64,000 nt of DNA from assembly GCA_022843625.1 (NCBI GenBank), contig JALHNH010000025.1:1-64000 (forward strand). Direction: 5' to 3'. How positions within the stretch are numbered: the first letter of the stretch is position 1; the number at the start of each line of letters is the position of its first letter. The stretch comes from Bryobacter sp. (GTDB lineage Bacteria; Acidobacteriota; Terriglobia; Bryobacterales; Bryobacteraceae). Position numbers and translations under genes: made by a program. Below the pieces are notes generated by a model that saw only the letters and a program-made list of their open reading frames with translations, was not told where the DNA came from and did not search any database. Positions 55,760-64,000 of this stretch are shown piece by piece.

Positions 55760-56658
55760 ACCAGAAGAACCAGCATGGCGACTCCAGTTACCAGGAAATA
55801 CGCGACGATAGCCATAAAATCATGCAAGTTGTGCAGAAGAATTGAGTTGATACCAATGTAGCCATACACTGCGGCATAGGCGATAAAAAGTGCCTGCCGT
55901 CGTTTCAGTCCCCATGCCAAAGACGCGGCACAAAGAGCAATGAGGCATAGCAACCAGAAGGAGTTATCTTGCCGCTCGAAAACTCCAGCCAGTATGGCCC
56001 AGAACAGCACATTGGCAGCAATGTTCAGATACGTGTCAAAGAAATGAGGCTTCAAACCTCGTCGCTCAAGCAGTGTTCCAGCACCACCAACCATCAGGCC
56101 ATAAAGCACTGCATAGTTCCTGTAGTCCGTGTCCTGACGGCCACCCCAATGGGCGATGCTGAGTCCGAAATATCCTGCCAGCGAAGTTAGGGCTAGCGTC
56201 AGGACAAAGCGATTGTCAAAACGATAGGCCAGAAAGAAATAAAGCCCGGCAGTAGCAAGAAGATAGAGATCCCACTGGCCGGAAAGCATTTGAAAACGAT
56301 TCTCGATGTACGCAAGTTCCACTGTCCAGATAAGACATCCGAAGTAAAGAACATAATCGAAAATCAGGCTGGCCGTCGCGCGAGAAAAGCAGTACCAAAG
56401 AGAAGTCCCAAACAGAACACTCAGAACAGCCAGGACGAGAACATCACCAAGTTGTTGCGACCATGTGCTAACCGTCCAGCCAAGGCCGCCCACAAAAAGA
56501 AGAACTCCTGCATAGAGCAGGAGATTCAACTCAAGAAAGAGCGAGAACGGTTCCCCTCGCGAGAGGCCCGTCAGCAGCGTGTGCTGTTCTGGCGAAATCG
56601 TTCCGCGCTCTTTCCATTGATCCAGACGGGTAAAGAGAGTCATAGCGTCCTCGTGCAC
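55726..56658 (-). CDS. DUF2157-like multi-TM protein
   Basis: LDQWKERGTISPEQHTLLTGL followed by about 10 hydrophobic segments; overlaps the next gene by 34 bp. Confidence 0.6.
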   Translation of the reverse strand: MHEDAMTLFTRLDQWKERGTISPEQHTLLTGLSRGEPFSLFLELNLLLYAGVLLFVGGLGWTVSTWSQQLGDVLVLAVLSVLFGTSLWYCFSRATASLIFDYVLYFGCLIWTVELAYIENRFQMLSGQWDLYLLATAGLYFFLAYRFDNRFVLTLALTSLAGYFGLSIAHWGGRQDTDYRNYAVLYGLMVGGAGTLLERRGLKPHFFDTYLNIAANVLFWAILAGVFERQDNSFWLLCLIALCAASLAWGLKRRQALFIAYAAVYGYIGINSILLHNLHDFMAIVAYFLVTGVAMLVLLVWISRRFGREQ

Positions 56659-56678
56659 CGCACGCAGGACGTTTACTA

Positions 56679-56999
56679 CTATACCTGTGGCTTACGGCGA
56701 TGCTTCATCTTCTTCGCTCCAGCCTCAAACTTCTGCAACTGCTCGGAATTAAGCACGCCGGCCAGCTTGTCGTGGGTCTTCTGGTGGATCGCCTTCATCT
56801 CGTCCTTCGAAGCATTGTTCTTGCGAGCGGCCTGCATCTCTTCCCGCTGCTCCTTTAGGATCGACTGTACCTGAGGCTTCTGATCTTCGCTCAACCCAAG
56901 CTGTTCAGCCACGCGACCGCCCCGCTTGCCACCTTGAGCAAAGCTCAAACCAGCCACCAGAGTCACCATCATCATCATTTTGAGAATTTTGTTTTTCAT
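56679..56999 (-). CDS. Spy/CpxP-like (LTXXQ) small exported protein
   Basis: MKNKILKMMMMVTLVAGLSFAQ; LGLSEDQKPQVQSILKEQREEMQAAR; LAGVLNSEQLQKFE. Confidence 0.7.
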   Translation of the reverse strand: MKNKILKMMMMVTLVAGLSFAQGGKRGGRVAEQLGLSEDQKPQVQSILKEQREEMQAARKNNASKDEMKAIHQKTHDKLAGVLNSEQLQKFEAGAKKMKHRRKPQV

Positions 57000-57094
57000 T
57001 AGGTCTTTCGCTCCTGATGAATAAAACACCATCTGCAGAGGGGAGTTTCGGCCCTCTGGCTCTAGCGATGTAAAAGTCGTGTAAAGCCGCCCAA

Positions 57095-58282
57095 TCAGGC
57101 CGAACGCATCATTTCATCCCAAGTCACTTCGCGCTTGGTCTCAATCGCCATGCGTCCCAGAATCGCCGTCAGCGTACTCTCCACCGCCGTCCTGGTCATG
57201 TCATAGGGCTTGCCGGCAAGGATGCCTGCAAAGAAGGCCTGCGTCGCCTCGCCGGTGATGTCAGCATTCGATTCTTCGCGCTCCATCAGGCTGGTATCCC
57301 GCAGGTCGTCAGCGCTCTTGTATCGCACATCGGGAGTCATGCCGTGCAACTTCATGTACTTGCGCGAAGTCTCCAGCATGCCCTTGGAACCGTAGAATTG
57401 CTCCTTCACATCGCGATACCCGGCAGTGTGCTTGATCGAGATCAGCCACCCTTCAATCCCACCCGGATACTGGTAGATCACATCGTGATGATCTGTTCCC
57501 CAATCCCCATATGGCAGGGGATAGCGCAAACCTCCACGGCCCACCGCGCTTACCGGATGAACGTCGCGAGCAAACCAGTTCATCACGTCGATGCCGTGGC
57601 AATCCTGCTCTACAATTGGCCCGCCCGATAGCTTGTCCCACGACGCCCAACGACGCAGTTTTTGCTCTTCCAGCGGAAGGTCTTTATAGAGCCCCATGTC
57701 ACCCGTCGGAGGCAAATAACCCAGAACCCAGTAGCTCATCATCAGCTTCACTTCACCAATCCTGCCGCTGGTGAAATAGCCATGAGCCTTCAGATACTGG
57801 GCACTGAATCGCTGCTGGAAGCCGAACTGAATCCGCTTGGTCTTGTCGCGCTTCTCCCAAGCGGCAAGCAGCCGCTTACAACCCGCTACATCAGCACCGG
57901 CAGGCTTCTCACAATAGATGTGCTTCTTCGCGGCAATCGCCGCCTCAAAGTGCTCCGGGTGCATAAACACGGGCGTGGCAATCAATACAGCATCAACATT
58001 GGAATCGGCCAACAGTTGCTGGGCATCCCGATAAGTCTTGGCCTTATCAGCCCCCGGAATCTTTGTCTTCGCTGCGTCAATGCGGTCCGCGTAGCGGTCG
58101 CAAATCGCGGCGATCCTCGCATTGGGGTCGTTGGCCATCAGCGTTCCAACATATTGCCCACGCCCACCCGTGCCAATAATTCCGAAGCTTACCTTCGAAT
58201 TCGCCTGATAGCTGAATGCCGTCGTCGCACTTACAATCAGTGGTGCAGACTTCACTATGGATCTTCGCTCAATTGTCTTCAT
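57095..58282 (-). CDS. Gfo/Idh/MocA family oxidoreductase, Tat-like leader
   Basis: MKTIERRSIVKSAPLIVSATTAFS; VSFGIIGTGGRGQYVG; IYCEKPAG. Confidence 0.92.
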   Translation of the reverse strand: MKTIERRSIVKSAPLIVSATTAFSYQANSKVSFGIIGTGGRGQYVGTLMANDPNARIAAICDRYADRIDAAKTKIPGADKAKTYRDAQQLLADSNVDAVLIATPVFMHPEHFEAAIAAKKHIYCEKPAGADVAGCKRLLAAWEKRDKTKRIQFGFQQRFSAQYLKAHGYFTSGRIGEVKLMMSYWVLGYLPPTGDMGLYKDLPLEEQKLRRWASWDKLSGGPIVEQDCHGIDVMNWFARDVHPVSAVGRGGLRYPLPYGDWGTDHHDVIYQYPGGIEGWLISIKHTAGYRDVKEQFYGSKGMLETSRKYMKLHGMTPDVRYKSADDLRDTSLMEREESNADITGEATQAFFAGILAGKPYDMTRTAVESTLTAILGRMAIETKREVTWDEMMRSA

Positions 58283-58318
58283 GGCTGAAATATTTCACAG
58301 CCGTTGAGAGAACTCAAG

Positions 58319-59392
58319 CTATTTAACAGGTGCCTGAATCTTCACCAGTCGCAGCGCTTCGGTGAAGTACATATTTCCCTTGCGCCCACCCTTCTCGTAG
58401 AGCACCAGAACCTCACCCTGAGTATTAACCGCCAGATCGGAATACGCAGAAATTTCGGGATCAATCACCTCGAGCACTTTCCAGCTGCGCCCTTCATCCC
58501 AGCTCCCTTGCAGGGTCAAATTCCGACGCATCGAATTGCGACCCTTCTTCGTCCCGGCTTCAGCGTCAACATGATCGGGATTCACAAAGAGCAGTGGCTT
58601 CTTGCCACCCGGGTACCGAAGCAAACTTGCCATACAAACCGGCTCTTTCAACTCAGACACAAACTCAGGCAAAGACCAGCCGCTAGCCCCGTCCTTGCCG
58701 TAAACAACAGCCCGCCGCATTGCGTCGCTCTCGCTGCGCAGGTTCATCATCACGCGGCCATCTTTCAATTCAACCGCCACTGTCTCGCTCGGGTTGCGCA
58801 GTGGTCCCAACACGATCTCACCCGTCTTCCAGGATTTGCCCTCATCGTCACTGTAGAGACTCGACACCACACTAGGGCGGTGCGCCTTCCCGCCGGTAGA
58901 CATCCACACCGGAATCAACAACCTCCCGGTTCGCAAGCGAATTCCGTGCCCCGGTCCGGTGGCAATCACGTTCCAGTCGTACTGCTTTTTCAAAGGCTCA
59001 AAAGCGCTGGTAATCTCAACCGGCTCGGTGAAGCTCTTGCCTGAATCGACACTATGCCGGTAGAAAGCCCGCGCATAGCTCACACAGTAAATCAGGTGCA
59101 CCTCGTGTTTGCCACGCCCGGCAATCGCAACAACATTGTTTACCGTTTCAGTACCAACGTCGGCCAGCACAACGCGGTCGCTCCAGTGCTGCCCTCCGTC
59201 CACACTGCGCCGCATCACGACATCGATATCAGCCCAGTCCCCTGCCCCGTCCTTGCGCGCCTCTGCATAAGCAAGTAGAGTCCCATCGCCAAGCCTCACC
59301 ATGCCCGGAATGCGATAGGTCATGTAGCCACCCTGCCCTGCTTCAAACAGGTCCATCCCGGCCACCAGCAGTGCCGCACTAAACCAGAGCAT
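58319..59392 (-). CDS. Sialidase / BNR-repeat neuraminidase-like exo-glycosidase
   Basis: YMTYRIPGMVRLGDGTLLAYAEAR; Asp-box motifs SVDGGQHW, SVDSGKSF, SDDEGKSW; likely start MLWFSAALLVAG. Confidence 0.88.
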   Translation of the reverse strand: MLWFSAALLVAGMDLFEAGQGGYMTYRIPGMVRLGDGTLLAYAEARKDGAGDWADIDVVMRRSVDGGQHWSDRVVLADVGTETVNNVVAIAGRGKHEVHLIYCVSYARAFYRHSVDSGKSFTEPVEITSAFEPLKKQYDWNVIATGPGHGIRLRTGRLLIPVWMSTGGKAHRPSVVSSLYSDDEGKSWKTGEIVLGPLRNPSETVAVELKDGRVMMNLRSESDAMRRAVVYGKDGASGWSLPEFVSELKEPVCMASLLRYPGGKKPLLFVNPDHVDAEAGTKKGRNSMRRNLTLQGSWDEGRSWKVLEVIDPEISAYSDLAVNTQGEVLVLYEKGGRKGNMYFTEALRLVKIQAPVK

Positions 59393-60158
59393 ACCTGCCC
59401 TCGCGCTCCACCACTTCCAGCTTTGCGCCAAACAACTCGCTCATCTTGGCACTGGTCAACATCTTGTCCTTGGGCCCGTCACCGACAATCTGCCCGCCCT
59501 TAAGAAAAGCTACGCGCTCCATCTCGGGAATGATGTCGCTCAAATGATGCGTCACCAATACGATCGTCTTGCCAGAGCGTGCCTGTGCACTCACCAGCTC
59601 ATTCAGATGCAGCTGTGCCGCGAAGTCAAGACTCGTCCCAGGCTCATCGAGCAGCAACGCCTTGGGGGTATGCACAAGCGCGCGCGCCAGCAACACTCTT
59701 CGCCCCTCGCCACTGGACAACTCATCGGTCCAGCGATCGGCCAGGTGCATCACACCCATATCGATCAGAGCGGCATCGGCAAGCTCGCGCATCTCTGCGG
59801 TTACCTCGTGATAAGGCTCGATCACGACGCTATTGAAGAAACCACCCAGCACCAGTTCACGCGCCTTGACGTCGCGCGTGCCCTTGGCCTGCCAGTCGTT
59901 CGAGATGATGCCCAGCCACTTGCGCAGGTCATCGAGATGCCAGCGCTCCTGCCCGTAGATACGAACAAAACTATCCGGGCGCAGCAACGGATACTCTTCG
60001 CGAGTGATCACTTTAAGCAGTGTCGACTTGCCGCAGCCATTCGGCCCCAGAATCGCAACATGCTCACCATCCTCAATACGCAAAGAGAGGCCGTTCAGGG
60101 CCGGCCTCTCTCCGCGAATTACTGTGATGTTTTGAACTTCGAGTAACGGCGCCGCCAC
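59379..60158 (-). CDS. ABC-type ATP-binding protein (ModF-like, solitary)
   Basis: LGPNGCGKSTLLKVITREE; ELSSGEGRRVLLARALVHTPKALLLDEPGTSLD; GTG start overlapping the upstream stop (TAGTG); the ORF track extends to 60185. Confidence 0.85.
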   Translation of the reverse strand: MAAPLLEVQNITVIRGERPALNGLSLRIEDGEHVAILGPNGCGKSTLLKVITREEYPLLRPDSFVRIYGQERWHLDDLRKWLGIISNDWQAKGTRDVKARELVLGGFFNSVVIEPYHEVTAEMRELADAALIDMGVMHLADRWTDELSSGEGRRVLLARALVHTPKALLLDEPGTSLDFAAQLHLNELVSAQARSGKTIVLVTHHLSDIIPEMERVAFLKGGQIVGDGPKDKMLTSAKMSELFGAKLEVVEREGRYALV

Positions 60159-60706
60159 TAAAGCTTGCCCTTGCTCCGTGAACAAGCCGTCACCGCTCCG
60201 GTTACGTCGACTGCCGTGTTTCCCTCTTCGATGCTCGTGATCTTTCCATCGATATCCACCACAAAGGTGGCCCGGTTGGAGATCCCACGATCCTTCATCA
60301 ACGTGCCGTAGGCTTCTGCCGTCTTGCGCGTTGCAAAGTCACTCCCAAGAGCAAATTCTGGCTTGATCACATTGTCAGCCCAATACTTCAAACTGGGTAC
60401 GTTGTCAGTGGACAAGCCAATGACTTCAAATCCCATGTCTTTAAACTTTTGGATACCAGCCTGGTACCCGGTCATTTCCTTTGTTCAACCACCGGTGAAC
60501 GCAGCGGGGAAAAATGCAACCACCACTCCGTTCTTGCCCTTGTAGTCAGAAAGTTTGAATGGCTTGCCCGCTGTTGTAGGCACGCTAAAATCCGGGGCCA
60601 TATCGCCAACCTTCAGATGCGTCTTGGGCGGGGCCGTAGCCTGCCCCTGCATCATCATGGCTGAAGATAAGGTCGCGGTCGTGAGGAAAAACGATCGACG
60701 TTCCAT
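60158..60706 (-). CDS. Putative selenocysteine-containing peroxiredoxin (AhpC/TSA), read through in-frame TGA at 60487..60485
   Basis: [43 protein letters not shown]-[TGA][28 protein letters not shown]: the TGA sits at the peroxidatic Cys position, both halves are in the same frame, and a SECIS-like hairpin follows. Confidence 0.87.
60451..60469 (-). promoter_or_regulatory. Candidate bacterial SECIS hairpin
   Basis: Minus strand GGGTACC-AGGCT-GGTATCC: 7-bp stem (one G-U), 5-nt loop with G at position 2, 22 nt from TGA to apical loop. Confidence 0.75.
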
Positions 60707-60715
60707 AATGAGATT

Positions 60716-61225
60716 ATGTCAGACCCGCGCTACCCAGTTGGGACATTTTCCTTCACGCCATTCACCCAGGAATCCGAACGTCAGGCCTCAATCGCCGAGA
60801 TCCGCGATCTGCCTCGCAACGTCCGCGCTGCACTGGCATCCTTAGGCGAGAGCAAGATCGACACCCCTTATCGCGAAGGCGGCTGGACCGTTCGCCAGCT
60901 GATCCACCACATCGCCGATTCCCACATGAACGCGTTCATCCGTTTTCGGCTTGGGCTCACAGAAGACAAACCCACCATCAAGCCCTACGATGAGAACGCC
61001 TGGTCGCAACTTCCTGACTCCGCACTCCCCATCGAACACTCGCTCGCAATCATCGAAAACGTCCACCATCGCATGACTGTCATGCTTGAGCTCACCCCGG
61101 CCGACCAATTCGCCCGTGAGATCGTCCATCCGGACAACGGCGTCATGACCCTCGACAAACTGCTACAGCTCTACGCCTGGCACGGCCGTCACCACACCGC
61201 TCACATCACAAATACGCCGCGCTGA
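60716..61225 (+). CDS. DinB/YfiT-like metal-dependent hydrolase or transferase
   Basis: [54 protein letters not shown]. Confidence 0.85.
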   Translation: MSDPRYPVGTFSFTPFTQESERQASIAEIRDLPRNVRAALASLGESKIDTPYREGGWTVRQLIHHIADSHMNAFIRFRLGLTEDKPTIKPYDENAWSQLPDSALPIEHSLAIIENVHHRMTVMLELTPADQFAREIVHPDNGVMTLDKLLQLYAWHGRHHTAHITNTPR

Positions 61226-64000
61226 GATGCGCGGCCGCCTTGGCGCACCACAATCGATCCCCGTCGCGCTGGGAAGGTGACGAATTCCAACTGGAATACT
61301 CCGGCCCCTACTGGCCTGATTGGAACTACTCCGAGCTCCAAGCCCCCTACCTCAACCCAAACCGGCAGAGCCGGGTCCACCCCGGTAACAAAAACCTGGC
61401 CATCGCGAACCGAAACAATACCGGGCGCACTCCGCTCTACAAGCAACGGAATCCCGCTGGCCAAGTCCGCTATACCCAACTTCACGTCATCCGGCACCTG
61501 AATCACGGCATAACCCGGATTGAAGTACAGAGTGGTAGCGGCAAGTCCTCCAACGCGGATCGGTCTCGTCAACCCCGATCCCAAAACCAACGCCTGCGAC
61601 CCCGGGCTCACCACCGTTTCGAGCGTTCCCGCATTCAACCCAGTCCAAATCACCGGCGAGTCCGTCGCCCTTCCTGGCTGAACATAATCCACCGCGATAC
61701 CACCCACCCGAAGACCAACAATCCTCTCAGCCCCCAAATTCTGCGGCACCTGCAACCAAAGTACCCCCGGCCCAAAACCCAAATGCCCCACCACCACTTC
61801 TCCCAATCCTCTGGCTACCGTCGCCTCCCAGGGGCAAAGTGCAGGGCTGCCCACCCGCACGGGGAAAAGCCCTCCGGCCGCACTCAGATTTTCGCCGAGT
61901 GCAACCTGGTAGCCACATCCGGCTGCAAGCGTACCCGTCCCCCGATATTCAATCGCCTGCGGGAAAACCCCGTCCACCCCGATCGCGTAATCGAGCGTCA
62001 TGGAGTCAAAAACTCCCGCTCGCTGCGTGATACGCCCTCTCACCTGAGCGGTAGTCACACGCAATCCCGCCACCCCAATACCACTTCCTATGAAGCTGCA
62101 GTCTACGGACAGCGCACCACCCATCGAGAAAAACTGCCCCTCTGGCGCACCGCTGCTTCTGATTTCAAAGCGGTCTGCCCCTAGCCGGCGAAAAACAAGC
62201 GTAATCCCGTTACCCCACCACGCACCTCCAAACGGTTCAAAGAGCGATTGGTCCCCACCCACTACATTAAATGTACTTCGATAAGTTGCTGCATCTGGGC
62301 AACTTGCAGGCGCAACTCCGGAGATCGTCGCACCCGCTTCAGCCACCTGAACCGGAATATCCCCCACCACTTTTCCATCATGGCTGCGAACCTTCAACCG
62401 CGTTCGTCCAGACTTCAAACCTCTGACCTGGATCGGAATATTCCTCTCGCCACGATTATAAGTATATATTTTAGAATTGATTGCAGCTATAGTCTCATCT
62501 TGCACTTCAAGAAAGCTATGCCCGCCTACCTCATCCTCAGCCACTGGAATACTTCGCTGCATTTGCCCCAGGCACTGTGCCTGTCCAGCCACAATTAGAC
62601 AGGTGCGAATACTGGACTCACCAAGCCCGACACGAACAGTGGCAATCCCCTGATATCCGCCGCCCACCACAACCAGATCGGCCTTTCCGAAGGCTAAACC
62701 CTGCACCAGCAATCCTTTACCAGTCACAATTGCAATTGCTACCTTTGAATCACTCACACTGACTGAAGCCTCTCCAAACCGGGGATCCAGACCCAACCAG
62801 CGCACCCCACCCACATTGGAAAACTCAACATCCTCAAGAGCCACCCGCTGAATCCCGGAAGCAATCAGCCGCTGAAATTGAGGACGAGCGCTTCCCACCG
62901 CCAGCTCCCCTCGTTGAGTTTCAGCTACAGCCTGCTCAAAGCTCCCATTCAGCCTTTCGAGCGCAGGCAATAACCCGCGGGCCACATAGCCCCCGCGCAA
63001 TGGCTGCATGTACCCAATCCGCAAATCATCCGTTGAACTGACGACAATCCCTGATAAACCCGTTCCATTCCAGAATTTTGCAGCTAAACCACTCTGATTT
63101 GTTTCTACTACAACAGTTACCTCACCTAGATTCTTCAATCTCTGACCCAGATCCTCCCAGGACCACCAATGGTCCAACCACACGCCCGTTGCATCCCCCA
63201 TTCCACTCACCAAGACGAGACTCCGCCTGCACCCCACGGCCAAAGCAGGGTCAGAATAAACACGCGCAATCCCGGTCTTGCGCAAGAAAGCCATAAATGC
63301 AGAGCTGCTCACAGAGTTGGTCGACAGCAAAACCCCGCAACTCTCCCCGGGCACAGGAGCAAGTTCGACCACAGGAATCAGCCCCCCGGCAAGACTGGTG
63401 CTGCGGCCAACGCTCTGCCAGTTTCCACCCGGAGTCTGCACCAGCGGCCACCACATTTCACCCGAAATCCGAGCCTGGCCTAAGTCGTTCCCCGGTACAA
63501 GGTAGAAGCGAGTGGGCTTGGCCCAACTCTTCGCTGGCCCATCGTCCACCCACAGCAACCAACTCCCTACCTCAGCCCTCCAAAGGCCGCCCACTTCTTT
63601 ATCTTTGCCCCAGCGGGCCGGACGCACTAGACTCCCTGCCGGCAACCAGTATGGCCCTACAAGCTGCAAGTTGCCGCCATCAGCCGCATTCCGTAACAGC
63701 ACCCGGCGCACCTCAGCCTTGATTGCACTCGCAGTCCCGGATGGCGTCGGCGTCCCCACCGAAAAAGCAAAACTCACCACGGCCCCATCCCCCAATTCAG
63801 CCACAGCATCCACGTTGAAGTATCCAGCGGCGTCCGGGCTCGTGTACATGGTGGACGCCTTTCCGCTAGCGTCCGTCCGAACGGTCACACTGGCCTGCCC
63901 GGCTGGAGGCACAAAACGAACATTCACCCCTGCAACATTCCCACCCAGGCTAGCCCCCGAGAGCACCACCTTCAACTCAACACTCGTTCGAGGTGGCACA
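61201..64000 (-). CDS. Large exported Ig-like surface protein, truncated at window end (C-terminal portion only)
   Basis: VNVRFVPPAGQASVTVRTDASGKASTMYTSPDAAGYFNVDAVAELGDGAVVSFAFSVG (Big_1-like), then long beta-rich region; open at the window edge. Confidence 0.75.
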   Translation of the reverse strand, partial: VPPRTSVELKVVLSGASLGGNVAGVNVRFVPPAGQASVTVRTDASGKASTMYTSPDAAGYFNVDAVAELGDGAVVSFAFSVGTPTPSGTASAIKAEVRRVLLRNAADGGNLQLVGPYWLPAGSLVRPARWGKDKEVGGLWRAEVGSWLLWVDDGPAKSWAKPTRFYLVPGNDLGQARISGEMWWPLVQTPGGNWQSVGRSTSLAGGLIPVVELAPVPGESCGVLLSTNSVSSSAFMAFLRKTGIARVYSDPALAVGCRRSLVLVSGMGDATGVWLDHWWSWEDLGQRLKNLGEVTVVVETNQSGLAAKFWNGTGLSGIVVSSTDDLRIGYMQPLRGGYVARGLLPALERLNGSFEQAVAETQRGELAVGSARPQFQRLIASGIQRVALEDVEFSNVGGVRWLGLDPRFGEASVSVSDSKVAIAIVTGKGLLVQGLAFGKADLVVVGGGYQGIATVRVGLGESSIRTCLIVAGQAQCLGQMQRSIPVAEDEVGGHSFLEVQDETIAAINSKIYTYNRGERNIPIQVRGLKSGRTRLKVRSHDGKVVGDIPVQVAEAGATISGVAPASCPDAATYRSTFNVVGGDQSLFEPFGGAWWGNGITLVFRRLGADRFEIRSSGAPEGQFFSMGGALSVDCSFIGSGIGVAGLRVTTAQVRGRITQRAGVFDSMTLDYAIGVDGVFPQAIEYRGTGTLAAGCGYQVALGENLSAAGGLFPVRVGSPALCPWEATVARGLGEVVVGHLGFGPGVLWLQVPQNLGAERIVGLRVGGIAVDYVQPGRATDSPVIWTGLNAGTLETVVSPGSQALVLGSGLTRPIRVGGLAATTLYFNPGYAVIQVPDDVKLGIADLASGIPLLVERSAPGIVSVRDGQVFVTGVDPALPVWVEVGGLELGVVPIRPVGAGVFQLEFVTFPARRGSIVVRQGGRASQRGVFVM

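Noticed and set aside
60158-60706. Interpretation of the split peroxiredoxin as a pseudogene or two genes
   Set aside because: TGA falls exactly on the catalytic Cys codon, the frame is maintained, the downstream half is well conserved and a SECIS-like hairpin has the right spacing.
61240-62184. 314-aa plus-strand ORF inside the giant minus-strand surface gene
   Set aside because: Composition rich in Pro/Arg/His/Ser typical of antisense frames; the minus-strand frame is open for more than 930 codons.
62450-62480. Short AT-rich stretch (ATTATAAGTATATATTTTAGAATTG) as a promoter or insertion site
   Set aside because: It lies within a continuous reading frame of the large surface protein with no repeats or boundaries.

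Overview
This 64 kb window is densely coding, with no rRNA, tRNA or CRISPR array recognised. Gene content suggests an Acidobacteriota chromosome (Bryobacter/Solibacter-like): large Oar-type TonB receptors with CarboxypepD_reg plugs, DUF1549/DUF1553 and DUF1501 proteins, sulfatases, Tat-exported enzymes and He_PIG repeat proteins. Taxonomy is inference. Main blocks: (1) a solitary AAA15-type ATPase between two hairpins and a degenerate PEP-CTERM region (about 0-2.3 kb). (2) A large cell-surface/sulfatase region (about 3.5-22.6 kb) with two divergent arms meeting at about 14.28 kb. It holds TonB receptor/ECF sigma/anti-sigma, a 1573-aa He_PIG repeat protein, a DUF4384-like protein, a caspase-PEGA-TPR protein, DUF1549/1553, DUF1501 and two CTPTR sulfatases. 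(3) A hydroxyproline-type catabolic operon coupled to a DUF885 peptidase (about 26.7-32.7 kb), followed by two Oar-like TonB receptors. (4) Sugar-acid enzymes (IlvD/Edd-type dehydratase, UxaC). (5) HU, M50 protease, glycosyltransferases, prepilin peptidase, UppS and CdsA. (6) A minus-strand cluster containing a peroxiredoxin that the ORF track splits in two. Its in-frame TGA lies exactly at the peroxidatic Cys position, and a SECIS-like hairpin follows with a 22-nt spacing to the apical loop. I read this as an unannotated, probably Tat-exported selenoprotein, and it is the strongest find in the window.
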